Assembly (NCBI RefSeq): GCF_037120725.1
Contig: NZ_JBBAXC010000013.1
Location: forward strand, 62,001 to 126,000
Source: Bacillus spongiae
GTDB lineage: Bacteria; Bacillota; Bacilli; Bacillales; Bacillaceae_K
Direction of reading: 5' to 3'
DNA: 64,000 nt
Numbering within the stretch: the stretch's first letter is position 1; each line of letters begins with the position of its first letter. Position numbers and translations under genes: made by a program. The notes below the pieces were generated by a model. That model was not told the origin of the DNA. It did not search any database and saw only the letters and a list, made by a program, of their open reading frames with translations. Shown here piece by piece: positions 8,133 to 15,637 of the stretch.

Positions 8133-8675
8133 ATGGAGAAAACAACACAATTAGCCACATTTGCCGGTGGGTGCTTTTGGTGCATGGTGCAGCCGTTTGA
8201 TACTCTGCCCGGAATTAAAAAGGTAGTGTCAGGATATATGGGAGGGCATACTAAAAACCCAACATACGAACAAGTTAAAACAGGAGAAACAGGCCATTTC
8301 GAAGTCGTCCAAATTACGTTTGATCCGACCCTATTTTCCTATGAAAAATTGTTGGAATTATATTGGCCACAAATTGATCCAACTGATGATGGCGGACAAT
8401 TTCATGACCGCGGTAGTCAATACCGAACAGCTATTTTTTATCATTCACAAGAACAAAAAATGCTGGCAGACCAATCTAAACAAAAAGTAGAAAATTCTGG
8501 TGTTTTCAAAAAGCCAATTGTCACTGAAATTTTAGCTGGAACAACTTTTTACGAGGCAGAAGACTATCATCAAGATTATTACAAACATGAACCGACTGCG
8601 TATAAAGAGGATAGAGAAAAATCCGGTCGCGATACGTTTATTAATCAACATTGGCAAAATGACCATCAAAAATAA
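8133..8675 (+). CDS. msrA: Peptide-methionine (S)-S-oxide reductase
   Basis: The enzyme reduces methionine-S-sulfoxide in proteins and free methionine, repairing oxidative damage in the cytoplasm with thioredoxin as usual reductant. The 180-residue sequence has the MsrA active site GGCFWC (about residues 12-17, catalytic Cys first) and the conserved blocks SGYMGGHTKNPTYEQV, GHFEVVQITFDP and DPTDDGGQFHDRGSQYRTAIF. Length is normal for the family. A GGAGGT ribosome binding site lies 8 bases before the ATG. It has no msrB fusion or neighbour; it appears to be a single-gene transcript from the promoter at 8064. Confidence 0.97.
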   Translation: MEKTTQLATFAGGCFWCMVQPFDTLPGIKKVVSGYMGGHTKNPTYEQVKTGETGHFEVVQITFDPTLFSYEKLLELYWPQIDPTDDGGQFHDRGSQYRTAIFYHSQEQKMLADQSKQKVENSGVFKKPIVTEILAGTTFYEAEDYHQDYYKHEPTAYKEDREKSGRDTFINQHWQNDHQK

Positions 8676-8952
8676 AGTTCCTTCCTATAGATGATAGCTC
8701 AAGAAAAAGGTTTCCTTATTTGTATTGATCACCTATTTCTTGCTATCCATAAGGCGGTAACAAAAAACAGTACTGTCTGTCTACCGTGAAAAATAATCGA
8801 TAACCACAAAAGGATTGGAAAGAATAAAATGGTGTCATTCACTTTCAGTCGGTTTTTAAAAAAGAAGGACCGTAACAGGTTCAATTTCAACGAATCCATT
8901 TGTAACTCTTTTTATTTTCCTGCGTCTACCTTAATGGAGGTGTTATTGTAAA

Positions 8953-9441
8953 ATGAAAAAGATATTTTTCATCATTGGACTTACACTTTTATTATCTGCA
9001 TGTAACTCGCTTACTCCAGAGAGTCCACCTATGGAAAAAGTAGTGGATGATTCAGTAGAAGAGCAAGCAGAATCGCCGAATTTATCGACTGGAATCGTTG
9101 CTGGAAGTATTGAACCTTCTCTCAAAAAGATAGATTCAAGCTCATCTAATACCTTTCAATACACGTTAAAAAATCAGACAGAACGAAAAGCAGTATTGTT
9201 ATTTCCAACGACCCAACTATTCGATTATGAGGTTCATGACGAATTAGGGAAGCTTCTTTTTACGTATTCTTCTGGAAAGGAATTCATCCAAACTGCGAAA
9301 GAGATTGCGCTTCAGCCTGCTGAGGAATGGTCAACTTCCATTTCTCTTCCCAACTTTGAACCAGGGACTTATACGTTAACGGTTTGGTCGAAAGCAATCG
9401 AAAATCCATATAAACAAAGTACAACGTTTACCGTTGAATAG
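8953..9441 (+). CDS. BsuPI-like lipoprotein
   Basis: This 162-residue protein has a short lipoprotein signal (LLLLSAC, Cys at about residue 17) and a C-terminal beta-sandwich region. Features such as FQYTLKNQTERKAVLLFPTTQ, DYEVHDELGKLLFTYSS, LQPAEEWS and LPNFEPGTYTLTVW fit the BsuPI family (intracellular proteinase inhibitor of Bacillus subtilis). The lipobox shows this version would be exported and membrane-anchored, so proteinase inhibition is only a family guess. AATGGAGGTG precedes the ATG. It ends 40 bases before a bidirectional terminator shared with the convergent DUF4190 gene. Confidence 0.72.
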   Translation: MKKIFFIIGLTLLLSACNSLTPESPPMEKVVDDSVEEQAESPNLSTGIVAGSIEPSLKKIDSSSSNTFQYTLKNQTERKAVLLFPTTQLFDYEVHDELGKLLFTYSSGKEFIQTAKEIALQPAEEWSTSISLPNFEPGTYTLTVWSKAIENPYKQSTTFTVE

Positions 9442-9480
9442 TGTATTCTTATTTCACAATATTATAGAATGGATAAAAAA

Positions 9481-9515
9481 TAAGGAAACTCTTCCCTTTC
9501 AGAGTTTCCTTATTT
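9481..9515. terminator. Bidirectional terminator between convergent genes
   Basis: AAGGAAACTCT pairs with AGAGTTTCCTT around an 8-base loop, with A-rich left and T-rich right flanks. It would end the BsuPI-like gene on the plus strand and the DUF4190 gene on the minus strand. Confidence 0.85.
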
Positions 9516-9518
9516 CTA

Positions 9519-9791
9519 CTACCCCGTGTATGTGATGGATGTGAATGCAATATACCCTAAAATTACGAGAATTTGAATAAAAATTCCCATTATGCTGCAA
9601 ATGAACCCCGCTGTCGCTAATCCTTTTCCACCTTCATTAGTATGAACGATTTCATTTATTGCTTTTCTTGAGACGAAAACTCCCGCAATACCGATCAGTA
9701 ACCCAATGAACGGGATTATTATTGAAAGAATACCCAAGGTTAAGGCCAAAGTAGATTGATTATTTGTTTGAGTATTTTCTACCAAATTCAT
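9519..9791 (-). CDS. DUF4190 small membrane protein
   Basis: This 90-residue protein has two membrane helices (about residues 16-40 and 58-84) separated by a short loop with SRKAINEI and GGKGLATAGFICSI, the pattern of DUF4190 proteins. There is no known function. The ATG is preceded by TAGGGGATGAG. Its upstream region is copy 2 of the duplicated block, so it occupies the position held by the DUF6612-like lipoprotein in copy 1 although the two proteins are unrelated. Confidence 0.75.
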   Translation of the reverse strand: MNLVENTQTNNQSTLALTLGILSIIIPFIGLLIGIAGVFVSRKAINEIVHTNEGGKGLATAGFICSIMGIFIQILVILGYIAFTSITYTG

Positions 9792-10290
9792 TTTCTCATC
9801 CCCTATACATTTTTATTATTTCACCAACAGTTATATACAACTAGATGATCATTCCTATTATTTAAGAAACGAAAAACACTCCCTCCTACTGGCTAGCTTG
9901 AATTCGCGAAACTATACATAGCCGTAAGCATAAACAGATGTATAAATCCAAGAGGTTCATAGCATAAGAGGAAAGTTCTCTATTATGTAGTCCATCACTA
10001 AACTTTACCCTTTATAGGATAATCTAGCACTTGGCACTCTGAAAATAGAATAGAACATCTACTAGCTCAATGTAGCAGTTTGCGAAGGAATTACCCGTTG
10101 TATTAAAAAGAAAATCCCTTCCAATTATAGGAATATAATAATAGGGAAAAGTATAACCTAATAAACTAAAAAAAGCTATAAAGAAAAATAGAAGCATTCT
10201 TTCCTCATTCCCAATCATTTTTTTGCTTCAACGGACTAAGTACTGTAAAATCTGCACCTACCATTTAATCAAGTTACAGAGGAAACAATC
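9792..10290. repeat. Copy 2 of the ~500-bp duplicated divergent promoter region
   Basis: This is a direct repeat of 7617-8131 with scattered substitutions and small indels. The similarity stops at the position of the msrA start codon: copy 1 goes on into msrA, copy 2 continues into unrelated sequence with no open frame. The msrA promoter hexamers and much of its ribosome binding site remain. A 64-codon hydrophobic frame on the minus strand (10024-10218) corresponds to the shorter 32-codon frame of copy 1; its coding status is doubtful. Confidence 0.9.
10223..10251 (+). promoter_or_regulatory. Orphan copy of the msrA promoter
   Basis: TTGCTT and TAAAAT with 17-base spacing are conserved from the msrA promoter, but no gene follows in the plus direction. 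It would drive a transcript antisense to the small pseudogene and the DUF4275 gene. Confidence 0.4.
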
Positions 10291-10378
10291 ATGTCTCATT
10301 AGCGAAAACTTGAATTTAAAGTAACCTATCATTATATCTTTTACTAAAGCCCCTTATTATTGAACTACTATAACGATA

Positions 10379-10577
10379 TTAATTTTTCCTTTTCTTTATA
10401 GATGGACTTATAGCAATACCAAGAGCCGTACCGAAATACAAGCTATTGAATAAAAGGCAATTCCCGCACCCTTGTCGGTTCCGCGAATTTGAATGTAGCT
10501 ATATAGAAGTCCACCAATGCTTACAGCACTAAAAATTATACATAATACAAATAGGATCTTATTATTTAAAATGCCTA
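10379..10577 (-). pseudogene. Frameshifted small two-helix membrane protein
   Basis: Reading the minus strand gives KILFVLCIIFSAVSIGG, then LLYSYIQIRGTDKGAGIAFYSI. In the next frame SLYFGTALGIAISPSIKKRKN follows to a stop at 10379. A single frameshift joins a plausible protein of about 70 residues with two membrane helices and a basic tail. No start codon with a ribosome binding site is visible upstream. The family is not recognised. Confidence 0.5.
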
Positions 10578-10649
10578 GCGATTAAACTGCACAACAACCT
10601 TGATTACTTACTGAAAGTAGGAAAATCCAAAAAGTCACGAATTTCACCT

Positions 10650-11084
10650 TCAGTAACTCTTTATACTGAAATAAGGTCCACACCACCCTGTTTCATGGGT
10701 TATTACAAAAGTCCAATCAAACGTTTTATTAGTAATATATATATCCTCTTCATTTATTAAATCAATTGCTCTTAACGATGAAGCGTTCTCTACAATTAGG
10801 GCATCATTAGTACTTTGATAAAATACGTAGCAGAACTCCTTTAGTTCCCTATCAAATGCTAATTCGGCTGATTTGTTTTTTAAGCTTTCCTTTTTTTCAT
10901 AACTGAAGATATGCCATAGGTATCCACATACACCATCCTCATCATAAAGATGTATTGACTTCTTTTCCTCATCACTTAAATGATTTGCAAATTCATTCTC
11001 CCACTGTCTTCTCAAATAAGTGCCCCATTTTGGTATTTCTCTTGTTTTAATTTTTTTACTTATAAGCGTATCTAATAAATTCAT
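10650..11084 (-). CDS. DUF4275 family protein
   Basis: The sequence from MNLLDTLISKKIK carries the conserved DUF4275 features: IPKWGTYLRRQWENEFANHL, a DEDGVCGYLWHIFSYEK block, FCYVFYQS and a C-terminal FDWTFVITHETGWCGPYFS. Cytoplasmic, about 144 residues, function unknown. The open frame extends 42 codons further upstream to a TTG at 11210, but that start has no ribosome binding site. The ATG at 11084 has GGGGGATT just before it and matches where the family usually begins. The extra upstream codons look protein-like and may be a remnant of a fused or older N-terminus. Confidence 0.75.
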   Translation of the reverse strand: MNLLDTLISKKIKTREIPKWGTYLRRQWENEFANHLSDEEKKSIHLYDEDGVCGYLWHIFSYEKKESLKNKSAELAFDRELKEFCYVFYQSTNDALIVENASSLRAIDLINEEDIYITNKTFDWTFVITHETGWCGPYFSIKSY

Positions 11085-11476
11085 AAATCCCCCGTATTTG
11101 CCAACCTTACTATTCTTTAACTTATTACCAACCATTTCAAATATCTCTTCTTCTCCAATAATCAAATAAGCACGACCATTTGCTGAAGATTTAAGTTTGA
11201 GATAATGCAAATTATTTATTGAATAGGTAATATATTAAAATTTTATAAAAAATATAGTACCAAAGATGAACAGACAGACTATCAATATATATTCATCTAT
11301 CAAATTTACGAATACCATTGTAAAAATCACAACATATATTTAATATTTTATTCTTTGGCTTTGTACTCTTCTCTAGTTCTCTCGGCTGTCCGTTTATTTA
11401 TACCATACTTTTGTATATAAAATATAAAAAGGCGCTTTTCTATTTCAGAAATGCCCCGTTAGTTAATGAATTTATT
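11085..11476. other. Intergenic stretch upstream of the DUF4275 gene
   Basis: Apart from the in-frame upstream extension of the DUF4275 frame (to 11210), the stretch holds only AT-rich sequence and a hairpin near 11425-11462. That hairpin (minus-strand TTTCT/AGAAA stem followed by TTTTTATATTTT) could end transcription of the small gene at 11477-11608. Confidence 0.4.
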
Positions 11477-11608
11477 CTATTTGTTTTTGATTTCCTCTAA
11501 TAAAGAAATGACCTTTTCATTTTGTTCTATTAACGTATCATTCTGTTTTCTAATTCTAGCAAAATCAAATAAAAACACTAATACAGCTATTGTGATAAAG
11601 ATAAGCAT
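11477..11608 (-). CDS. Small membrane-anchored peptide with coiled tail
   Basis: The gene is 43 codons: MLIFITIAVLVFLFDF forms a single membrane helix, followed by a charged amphipathic tail (ARIRKQNDTLIEQNEKVISLLEEIKNK) likely to form a coiled coil. The start at 11608 has GGGGAG 7 bases upstream; an ATG five codons earlier is also open but less well placed. This arrangement (N-terminal anchor with heptad tail) resembles many uncharacterised Bacillus small proteins. No function is assigned. Confidence 0.55.
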   Translation of the reverse strand: MLIFITIAVLVFLFDFARIRKQNDTLIEQNEKVISLLEEIKNK

Positions 11609-11749
11609 TGAAGTTCTCCCCATATATACTATTATCCTCAGATAGATATTGAATAGTCCATTTTCAAAAATTTCTAATGAACTAATTACATTTTCAAATT
11701 GCTCAACGATTCATATCAGTATGGCTTTTTGAACCACTCTGTTGTGTGA

Positions 11750-12181
11750 TTATATCTTTTTCCTAAAAGAATAACACCATTTGTCATAATCTAATTTCTC
11801 TTCATAAAAACGATGAGCCTCTACTCTGTTTAAACCAGACTCTAACGCAACATACTCCGCCCCACTTTCCTTAGCAAAGGTATGTATAAAGTTTAATAAT
11901 CGTTCTCCGTACCCCTTAGAACGATGAGAAGAAGAAGTTATTAAATCATAGATATAAATATGACGTTTATTGTAAAAATTAACCCTCATGGCGATTCCTG
12001 CTAAAGACACTATTTCATTTTCAATAGATAATGCAAACAATTGATATCCATCTTTCTTCATTTCTTGAAATAATTTCAGGTAACTTACTTCTGTCAAATC
12101 TGTTCTTAACTGATTCATTACTGGAAATGACTCTATAATTTCCTCACGTGTATTTAGCTCTCTAATTGATAAAGTATTAAT
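11750..12181 (-). CDS. GNAT acetyltransferase, probable ATT start
   Basis: This GNAT-fold N-acetyltransferase is paralogous to the gene at 12974-13405. The acetyl-CoA binding motif is SSSHRSKGYGERLL, and the tail (ESGLNRVEAHRFYEEKLDY) is typical. The first ATG (12118) would cut off the conserved first helix. The frame stays open upstream with IRELNTREEIIESFPVMNQLRTDL, which aligns with the start of the paralogue (ELDEMKAIYPLLTQLRTTL). An ATT at 12181 lies just after AAAGGGGGAAAAAGGC and gives 143 residues, exactly the length of the paralogue. The substrate is unknown. If ATT is not used, the gene is 5'-damaged. Confidence 0.7.
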   Translation of the reverse strand: MNTLSIRELNTREEIIESFPVMNQLRTDLTEVSYLKLFQEMKKDGYQLFALSIENEIVSLAGIAMRVNFYNKRHIYIYDLITSSSHRSKGYGERLLNFIHTFAKESGAEYVALESGLNRVEAHRFYEEKLDYDKWCYSFRKKI

Positions 12182-12320
12182 GCCTTTTTCCCCCTTTATT
12201 TAAATCCTACTACTAGTAGAAAAGCATTCTTCATTTTATTTCCAATTATTCCTCTATTAATTGCTTGCAATACTTCTAGACATCGATTTTCCCAAATAGA
12301 ATTTAACGTATTAACTACCC

Positions 12321-12965
12321 TTAGTTCAGCATAAAAATATCTCGTATGATTGGCTTTAACCCACTAATAATAAATTCGATAGCAATAACCATTACAATTA
12401 ATCCCATTAATCTCATTAAGACATTATTACCTGTCTCCCCTAAAAATCGATAAAGCTTACTCGAATTTCTTAATATTATGTACACGACAAAGCTAACAAG
12501 AACAATAGATAAAATCAGCAAAACTTGTTGAGCAAATGTAGACGTTTCTTCCATTAAGACAATCGCATTCGTAATTGCTCCAGGTCCGCAAATCATGGGA
12601 ATGGCTAGTGGTGTAATCGAGATATCGTTCGTATAGCTTTTCACCTCTGAATCTTTTACCTTCGTTTTCGCAAGTCGAGCTTGTAGCATGTCTTGTCCTA
12701 AATAAAAGAAAATTACGCCACCCACAATCTTTAATGAGTCAACAGTAATGCCGAAAAAACGAAAGAGGATTTGACCAGTCAAGGCAAAAAAGACAAGCAG
12801 AATAAAAGCGACAAGAGTTGATTTTTTGGCCGTTGCTCTCTTTGTCGCCTCATCTAAGGAGTCTGTCATCGTCATAAAAATCGGCATAACCCCTAATGGA
12901 TTAATCAATGTAAAAAAAGAAGTGAAGTAAAATAACATTAATTCTAATGAAATATTCATGATCAT
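12321..12965 (-). CDS. MarC family integral membrane protein
   Basis: This 214-residue protein has six predicted membrane helices. It contains the family-specific stretches FFTLINPLGVMPIFMTMT near the N-terminus and ITPLAIPMICGPGAITNAIVL in the middle, the paired NPLG/GPG-type elements of MarC (UPF0056) proteins. Despite its name, MarC is not needed for multiple antibiotic resistance in E. coli and its transport role is unknown. Two in-frame ATG codons (12965 and 12959) share a purine-rich ribosome binding site. The gene sits between two paralogous acetyltransferase genes on the same strand, spaced 8 bases from the upstream one. Confidence 0.9.
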   Translation of the reverse strand: MIMNISLELMLFYFTSFFTLINPLGVMPIFMTMTDSLDEATKRATAKKSTLVAFILLVFFALTGQILFRFFGITVDSLKIVGGVIFFYLGQDMLQARLAKTKVKDSEVKSYTNDISITPLAIPMICGPGAITNAIVLMEETSTFAQQVLLILSIVLVSFVVYIILRNSSKLYRFLGETGNNVLMRLMGLIVMVIAIEFIISGLKPIIRDIFMLN

Positions 12966-12973
12966 TCCTACCC

Positions 12974-13405
12974 TTATACTTTTTTACGGAAAACATAGCT
13001 TTCTTTTTGAAAGCCCCCTTTTTCTTCATAAAAACGATGAGCCTCCTCACGTTTTACGCCTGAGGATAGCACCACTTTTTCACAACCGCGCATACTCCCC
13101 CATTTATCTACCTCTTGAAGAACCCTATTCCCATACCCTTTTGAACGTTGGGATGGTTCTGTCACAAGATCATACACATAAACATGCTTTCCGTCGTAAT
13201 AATTCGTTAACATAATGACCCCAGCCATCGCGACTGGATGAGTCTCTTTATATAATACTAACATTCGATATCCTTCTTCAATCATTGTTTTTGTCTGTAA
13301 AACAAATTCTCTTTCGGTTAAGGTTGTCCGAAGTTGTGTTAAAAGTGGATAAATGGCTTTCATTTCATCCAACTCTTGCACTTCCTTTAATATAAGTGTA
13401 GTCAA
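12974..13405 (-). CDS. GNAT acetyltransferase
   Basis: This is a 143-residue GNAT N-acetyltransferase. The CoA pyrophosphate loop is PSQRSKGYGNRVL, preceded by the HVYVYDLVTE strand and followed by SSGVKREEAHRFYEEKGGF. Start is TTG at 13405, supported by GGAGGGG 6 bases upstream. It is the first gene of a minus-strand cluster with MarC and a second GNAT, its closest relative in the window. The acceptor substrate cannot be deduced. Confidence 0.85.
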   Translation of the reverse strand: MTTLILKEVQELDEMKAIYPLLTQLRTTLTEREFVLQTKTMIEEGYRMLVLYKETHPVAMAGVIMLTNYYDGKHVYVYDLVTEPSQRSKGYGNRVLQEVDKWGSMRGCEKVVLSSGVKREEAHRFYEEKGGFQKESYVFRKKV

Positions 13406-13506
13406 CTATTACCCCTCCAAGTCAAATTCAAGATAATTTTTCACTCTAGTAGAAATATATAGAATTGTTGTATACTAATTTACAATAACATAAAGGAGGA
13501 ACAAAC

Positions 13507-13560
13507 ATGCTAAAAACACTACGATCTATCTCAAAAGAAGAAGGAGTGAATAGAAGCTAA
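13507..13560 (+). CDS. 17-residue leader peptide of the MFS exporter
   Basis: The short frame MLKTLRSISKEEGVNRS begins with an ATG that has an AAAGGAGG ribosome binding site six bases upstream, one of the best in the window, and ends 64 bases before the MFS gene. Its 3' half (13534-13548) is one arm of a 15-bp stem. A small, very well translated frame before an efflux gene fits a leader peptide of the translation-attenuation kind known from erm, cat and tet(L). The inducer and the mechanism are unknown. Confidence 0.65.
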   Translation: MLKTLRSISKEEGVNRS

Positions 13561-13624
13561 CAGCTAACCCTACACTTCTTCTTCTTTCACATTGACTTAC
13601 AATATGTAGAAAGTAGGAGAAGAA
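13534..13624 (+). promoter_or_regulatory. Candidate attenuator with competing hairpins
   Basis: Bases 13534-13548 pair with 13573-13587 over 15 positions with one G-U pair. The second arm (CACTTCTTCTTCTTTC) can instead pair with GAAAG and GGAGAAGAA at 13607-13624, which contain the MFS ribosome binding site. The two folds are mutually exclusive and one lies inside the leader peptide, so ribosome position could switch access to the MFS start. No U-run follows, which favours translational over transcriptional control. Confidence 0.6.
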
Positions 13625-14818
13625 ATGAAGTTAAAATCATTAGCGAATCACAATATTTCTGTGCTTTTTTGGGTACAGTTTTTTAGTACCGTCAGTTTTT
13701 TACAACCGATACTGACATTGTTTTATTTCGAAAGAGGACTAACAGCACCTGATATTTTTATTGTATTACTTTGCTGGAGTAGCGGTGTATTAGTAGGTGA
13801 AATACCAACAGGCATCTTTGCCGATCGATTTGGTCCTAAGGTTGCATTTATTACGGGAGCGATCATTAAGCTATTTTCAATCACACTCTTCTTGGTTGCG
13901 TATGACTCTTGGATCTTTTATATATTATCCGCTTTAAGTGGGCTATCCGCTTCCTTTTTCTCCGGAGCTGATGAAGCACTTTTGTATGAATCACTTAAAG
14001 AAAGTGGCGAACAAAATAAAATGGATGCAGCAATGGGAAAGGTCCAGTCAGCTGGTTTCATCTCTAGCCTAGTCACTGCTATTATTGGGGCGATTTATGC
14101 AAAGGATTTACAAAATGACCAGTTTGTTGTACTCATCTCTTTAAGTATTGCAGCACAACTTCTTGTCATCTTATTATTGTTTTTGATTAAGAGTCCTCCT
14201 AAAGTTGCAGAGAGCACTCAACATCCATGGAAGCTACTCAAATTAGGAGCAAAGGAAATATATCGTACACCACAACTATTGATTATGTTCATGAATGTAA
14301 CATTAGTATTTATCCCTGCAGTCGCAGTATTTGATAACTTTGTCCAATTATTATTGACAAACGAAGGACTACCCGTTCCATTTTTAGGAATATTATATTC
14401 CTGTGCGGCTTTAATCGGATTCTTTTCTTCACGATCAATTGGCTATTTAACCAATAAATTTTCATCTATATTATTAATGTATGGAACTGGTTTTTTAAGC
14501 GTAGGTTGCTTACTCCTCTCTGCCTACTTCCAAGATTCATTAGGAATGCTGTTAGGAGTCTTTCTTGTTCTGCAATTTGTTAGAGCGATTCGGTACCCTA
14601 TTTATTCACAAATCAGTAATGATATCATCCCTTCTCATGTAAGAGCCACCACGATATCATTACTGTCTATTTTAGATTCAGTGTTTGATTTAATCGTTTT
14701 TGCATCCTTATACACGGTTGCCCTATCTGGCTTTCAATCTATCTTTGTCGGATGTGCGATTATCGCCCTTATCGGCACATTACTTCCAATTAAAAAGAAA
14801 TTTGTTCAAGTCGAATGA
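13625..14818 (+). CDS. MFS efflux transporter
   Basis: This 397-residue protein of the major facilitator superfamily has about 12 membrane helices. The loop 2-3 signature is GEIPTGIFADRFGPKVAF (about residues 59-76), and the cytoplasmic loop in the middle has the usual length (KSPPKVAESTQHPWKLL). The overall layout suits a drug or metabolite exporter in the cytoplasmic membrane; the substrate is not evident. AGGAG lies 7 bases before the ATG and is part of a potential hairpin with the leader region. A strong terminator follows 15 bases after the stop, so it is a single-gene unit with its leader peptide. Confidence 0.88.
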   Translation: MKLKSLANHNISVLFWVQFFSTVSFLQPILTLFYFERGLTAPDIFIVLLCWSSGVLVGEIPTGIFADRFGPKVAFITGAIIKLFSITLFLVAYDSWIFYILSALSGLSASFFSGADEALLYESLKESGEQNKMDAAMGKVQSAGFISSLVTAIIGAIYAKDLQNDQFVVLISLSIAAQLLVILLLFLIKSPPKVAESTQHPWKLLKLGAKEIYRTPQLLIMFMNVTLVFIPAVAVFDNFVQLLLTNEGLPVPFLGILYSCAALIGFFSSRSIGYLTNKFSSILLMYGTGFLSVGCLLLSAYFQDSLGMLLGVFLVLQFVRAIRYPIYSQISNDIIPSHVRATTISLLSILDSVFDLIVFASLYTVALSGFQSIFVGCAIIALIGTLLPIKKKFVQVE

Positions 14819-14833
14819 ACATCCTTATTAATG

Positions 14834-14865
14834 AAAAAATCGTGACATTTCACGATTTTTTCTTT
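14834..14865 (+). terminator. Terminator of the MFS gene
   Basis: AAAAAATCGTGA pairs with TCACGATTTTTT around a four-base loop, followed by further T residues. Confidence 0.9.
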
Positions 14866-14929
14866 TTAAGAAATTGACACAACCAACGATTATATTCTTG
14901 CAGTAGCTCAGCAATCACTTGCAATATTG

Positions 14930-15095
14930 CTCTGTTTACTTACGGAACTACAACGAATGCCTACAATTCCCCTCTTTTTACTTACGAACTACACACATTA
15001 CTTTGGTTTCCTAACCCTTTACTTGTCGAACTGGACTCCTTACTTTTTATTCCCTCCTCTTTACTGGCGGAATTAAGTCCATTAAACAGTGCTAA
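14930..15095. repeat. Imperfect ~42-bp tandem repeats
   Basis: Four degenerate units begin with TTTACTTACGGAACT, TTTACTTACGAACT, TTTACTTGTCGAACT and TTTACTGGCGGAATT, each followed by 25-30 C/T-rich bases. Spacing is roughly 40-44 bases. The rest of the gap between the MFS terminator and the PadR gene (14866-15321) shows no gene. Confidence 0.4.
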
Positions 15096-15321
15096 TTTCT
15101 GCAAAACATTTCATCATTCTAAGTCGTGACTTTACTCCTCACCTAATCCTTTAAGGGAATATTTCTTTGCTCATTTTATATATATGAAATATGGGCAGTT
15201 AAATTTAGTTTAGTACCTTGCATTATTAAATACTGGATATTATACTTAAGTTGTAGAATTTATCAGAATAATCAGTAATTAACTCACCGATTAATAATAA
15301 ACAACATAGGAGGTGCATATA

Positions 15322-15636
15322 TTGAATGTTCAATTTAAAAAAGGGGTTTTAGAATTATGCGTCCTTATCCTTATATCAAAAAAAGATCAATACGGATATG
15401 AATTAGCCCAAAATATCTCAAAAAAAATTCAAATGGCGGACGGAACATTATATCCACTACTCAGAAGATTAACGAAGGAGGAATATGTGACAACCTATTT
15501 ATCTGAATCAACGGAAGGACCACCAAGAAAGTACTACTCATTAACCGTAAAAGGAAGGGATTATATGAGAAAGTTAATTGATGAATGGAGAAAATTTTCA
15601 AACGCTGTAGATTTATTTATAGAGGAGGGATTATAG
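15322..15636 (+). CDS. PadR family transcriptional regulator
   Basis: This is a short (about 104 residues) PadR-type winged-helix regulator: GVLELCVLILISKKDQYGYELAQNI, then MADGTLYPLLRRLTKEEYV and GPPRKYYSLTVKGRDYM, all family hallmarks. The start chosen is TTG at 15322, with AGGAGGTG seven bases before; an earlier GTG would overlap that site. It is the first gene of an operon with DUF1700 and DUF4097 genes and probably represses the operon, as PadR proteins of this arrangement are usually autoregulatory. Confidence 0.93.
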   Translation: MNVQFKKGVLELCVLILISKKDQYGYELAQNISKKIQMADGTLYPLLRRLTKEEYVTTYLSESTEGPPRKYYSLTVKGRDYMRKLIDEWRKFSNAVDLFIEEGL

Positions 15637-15637
15637 C

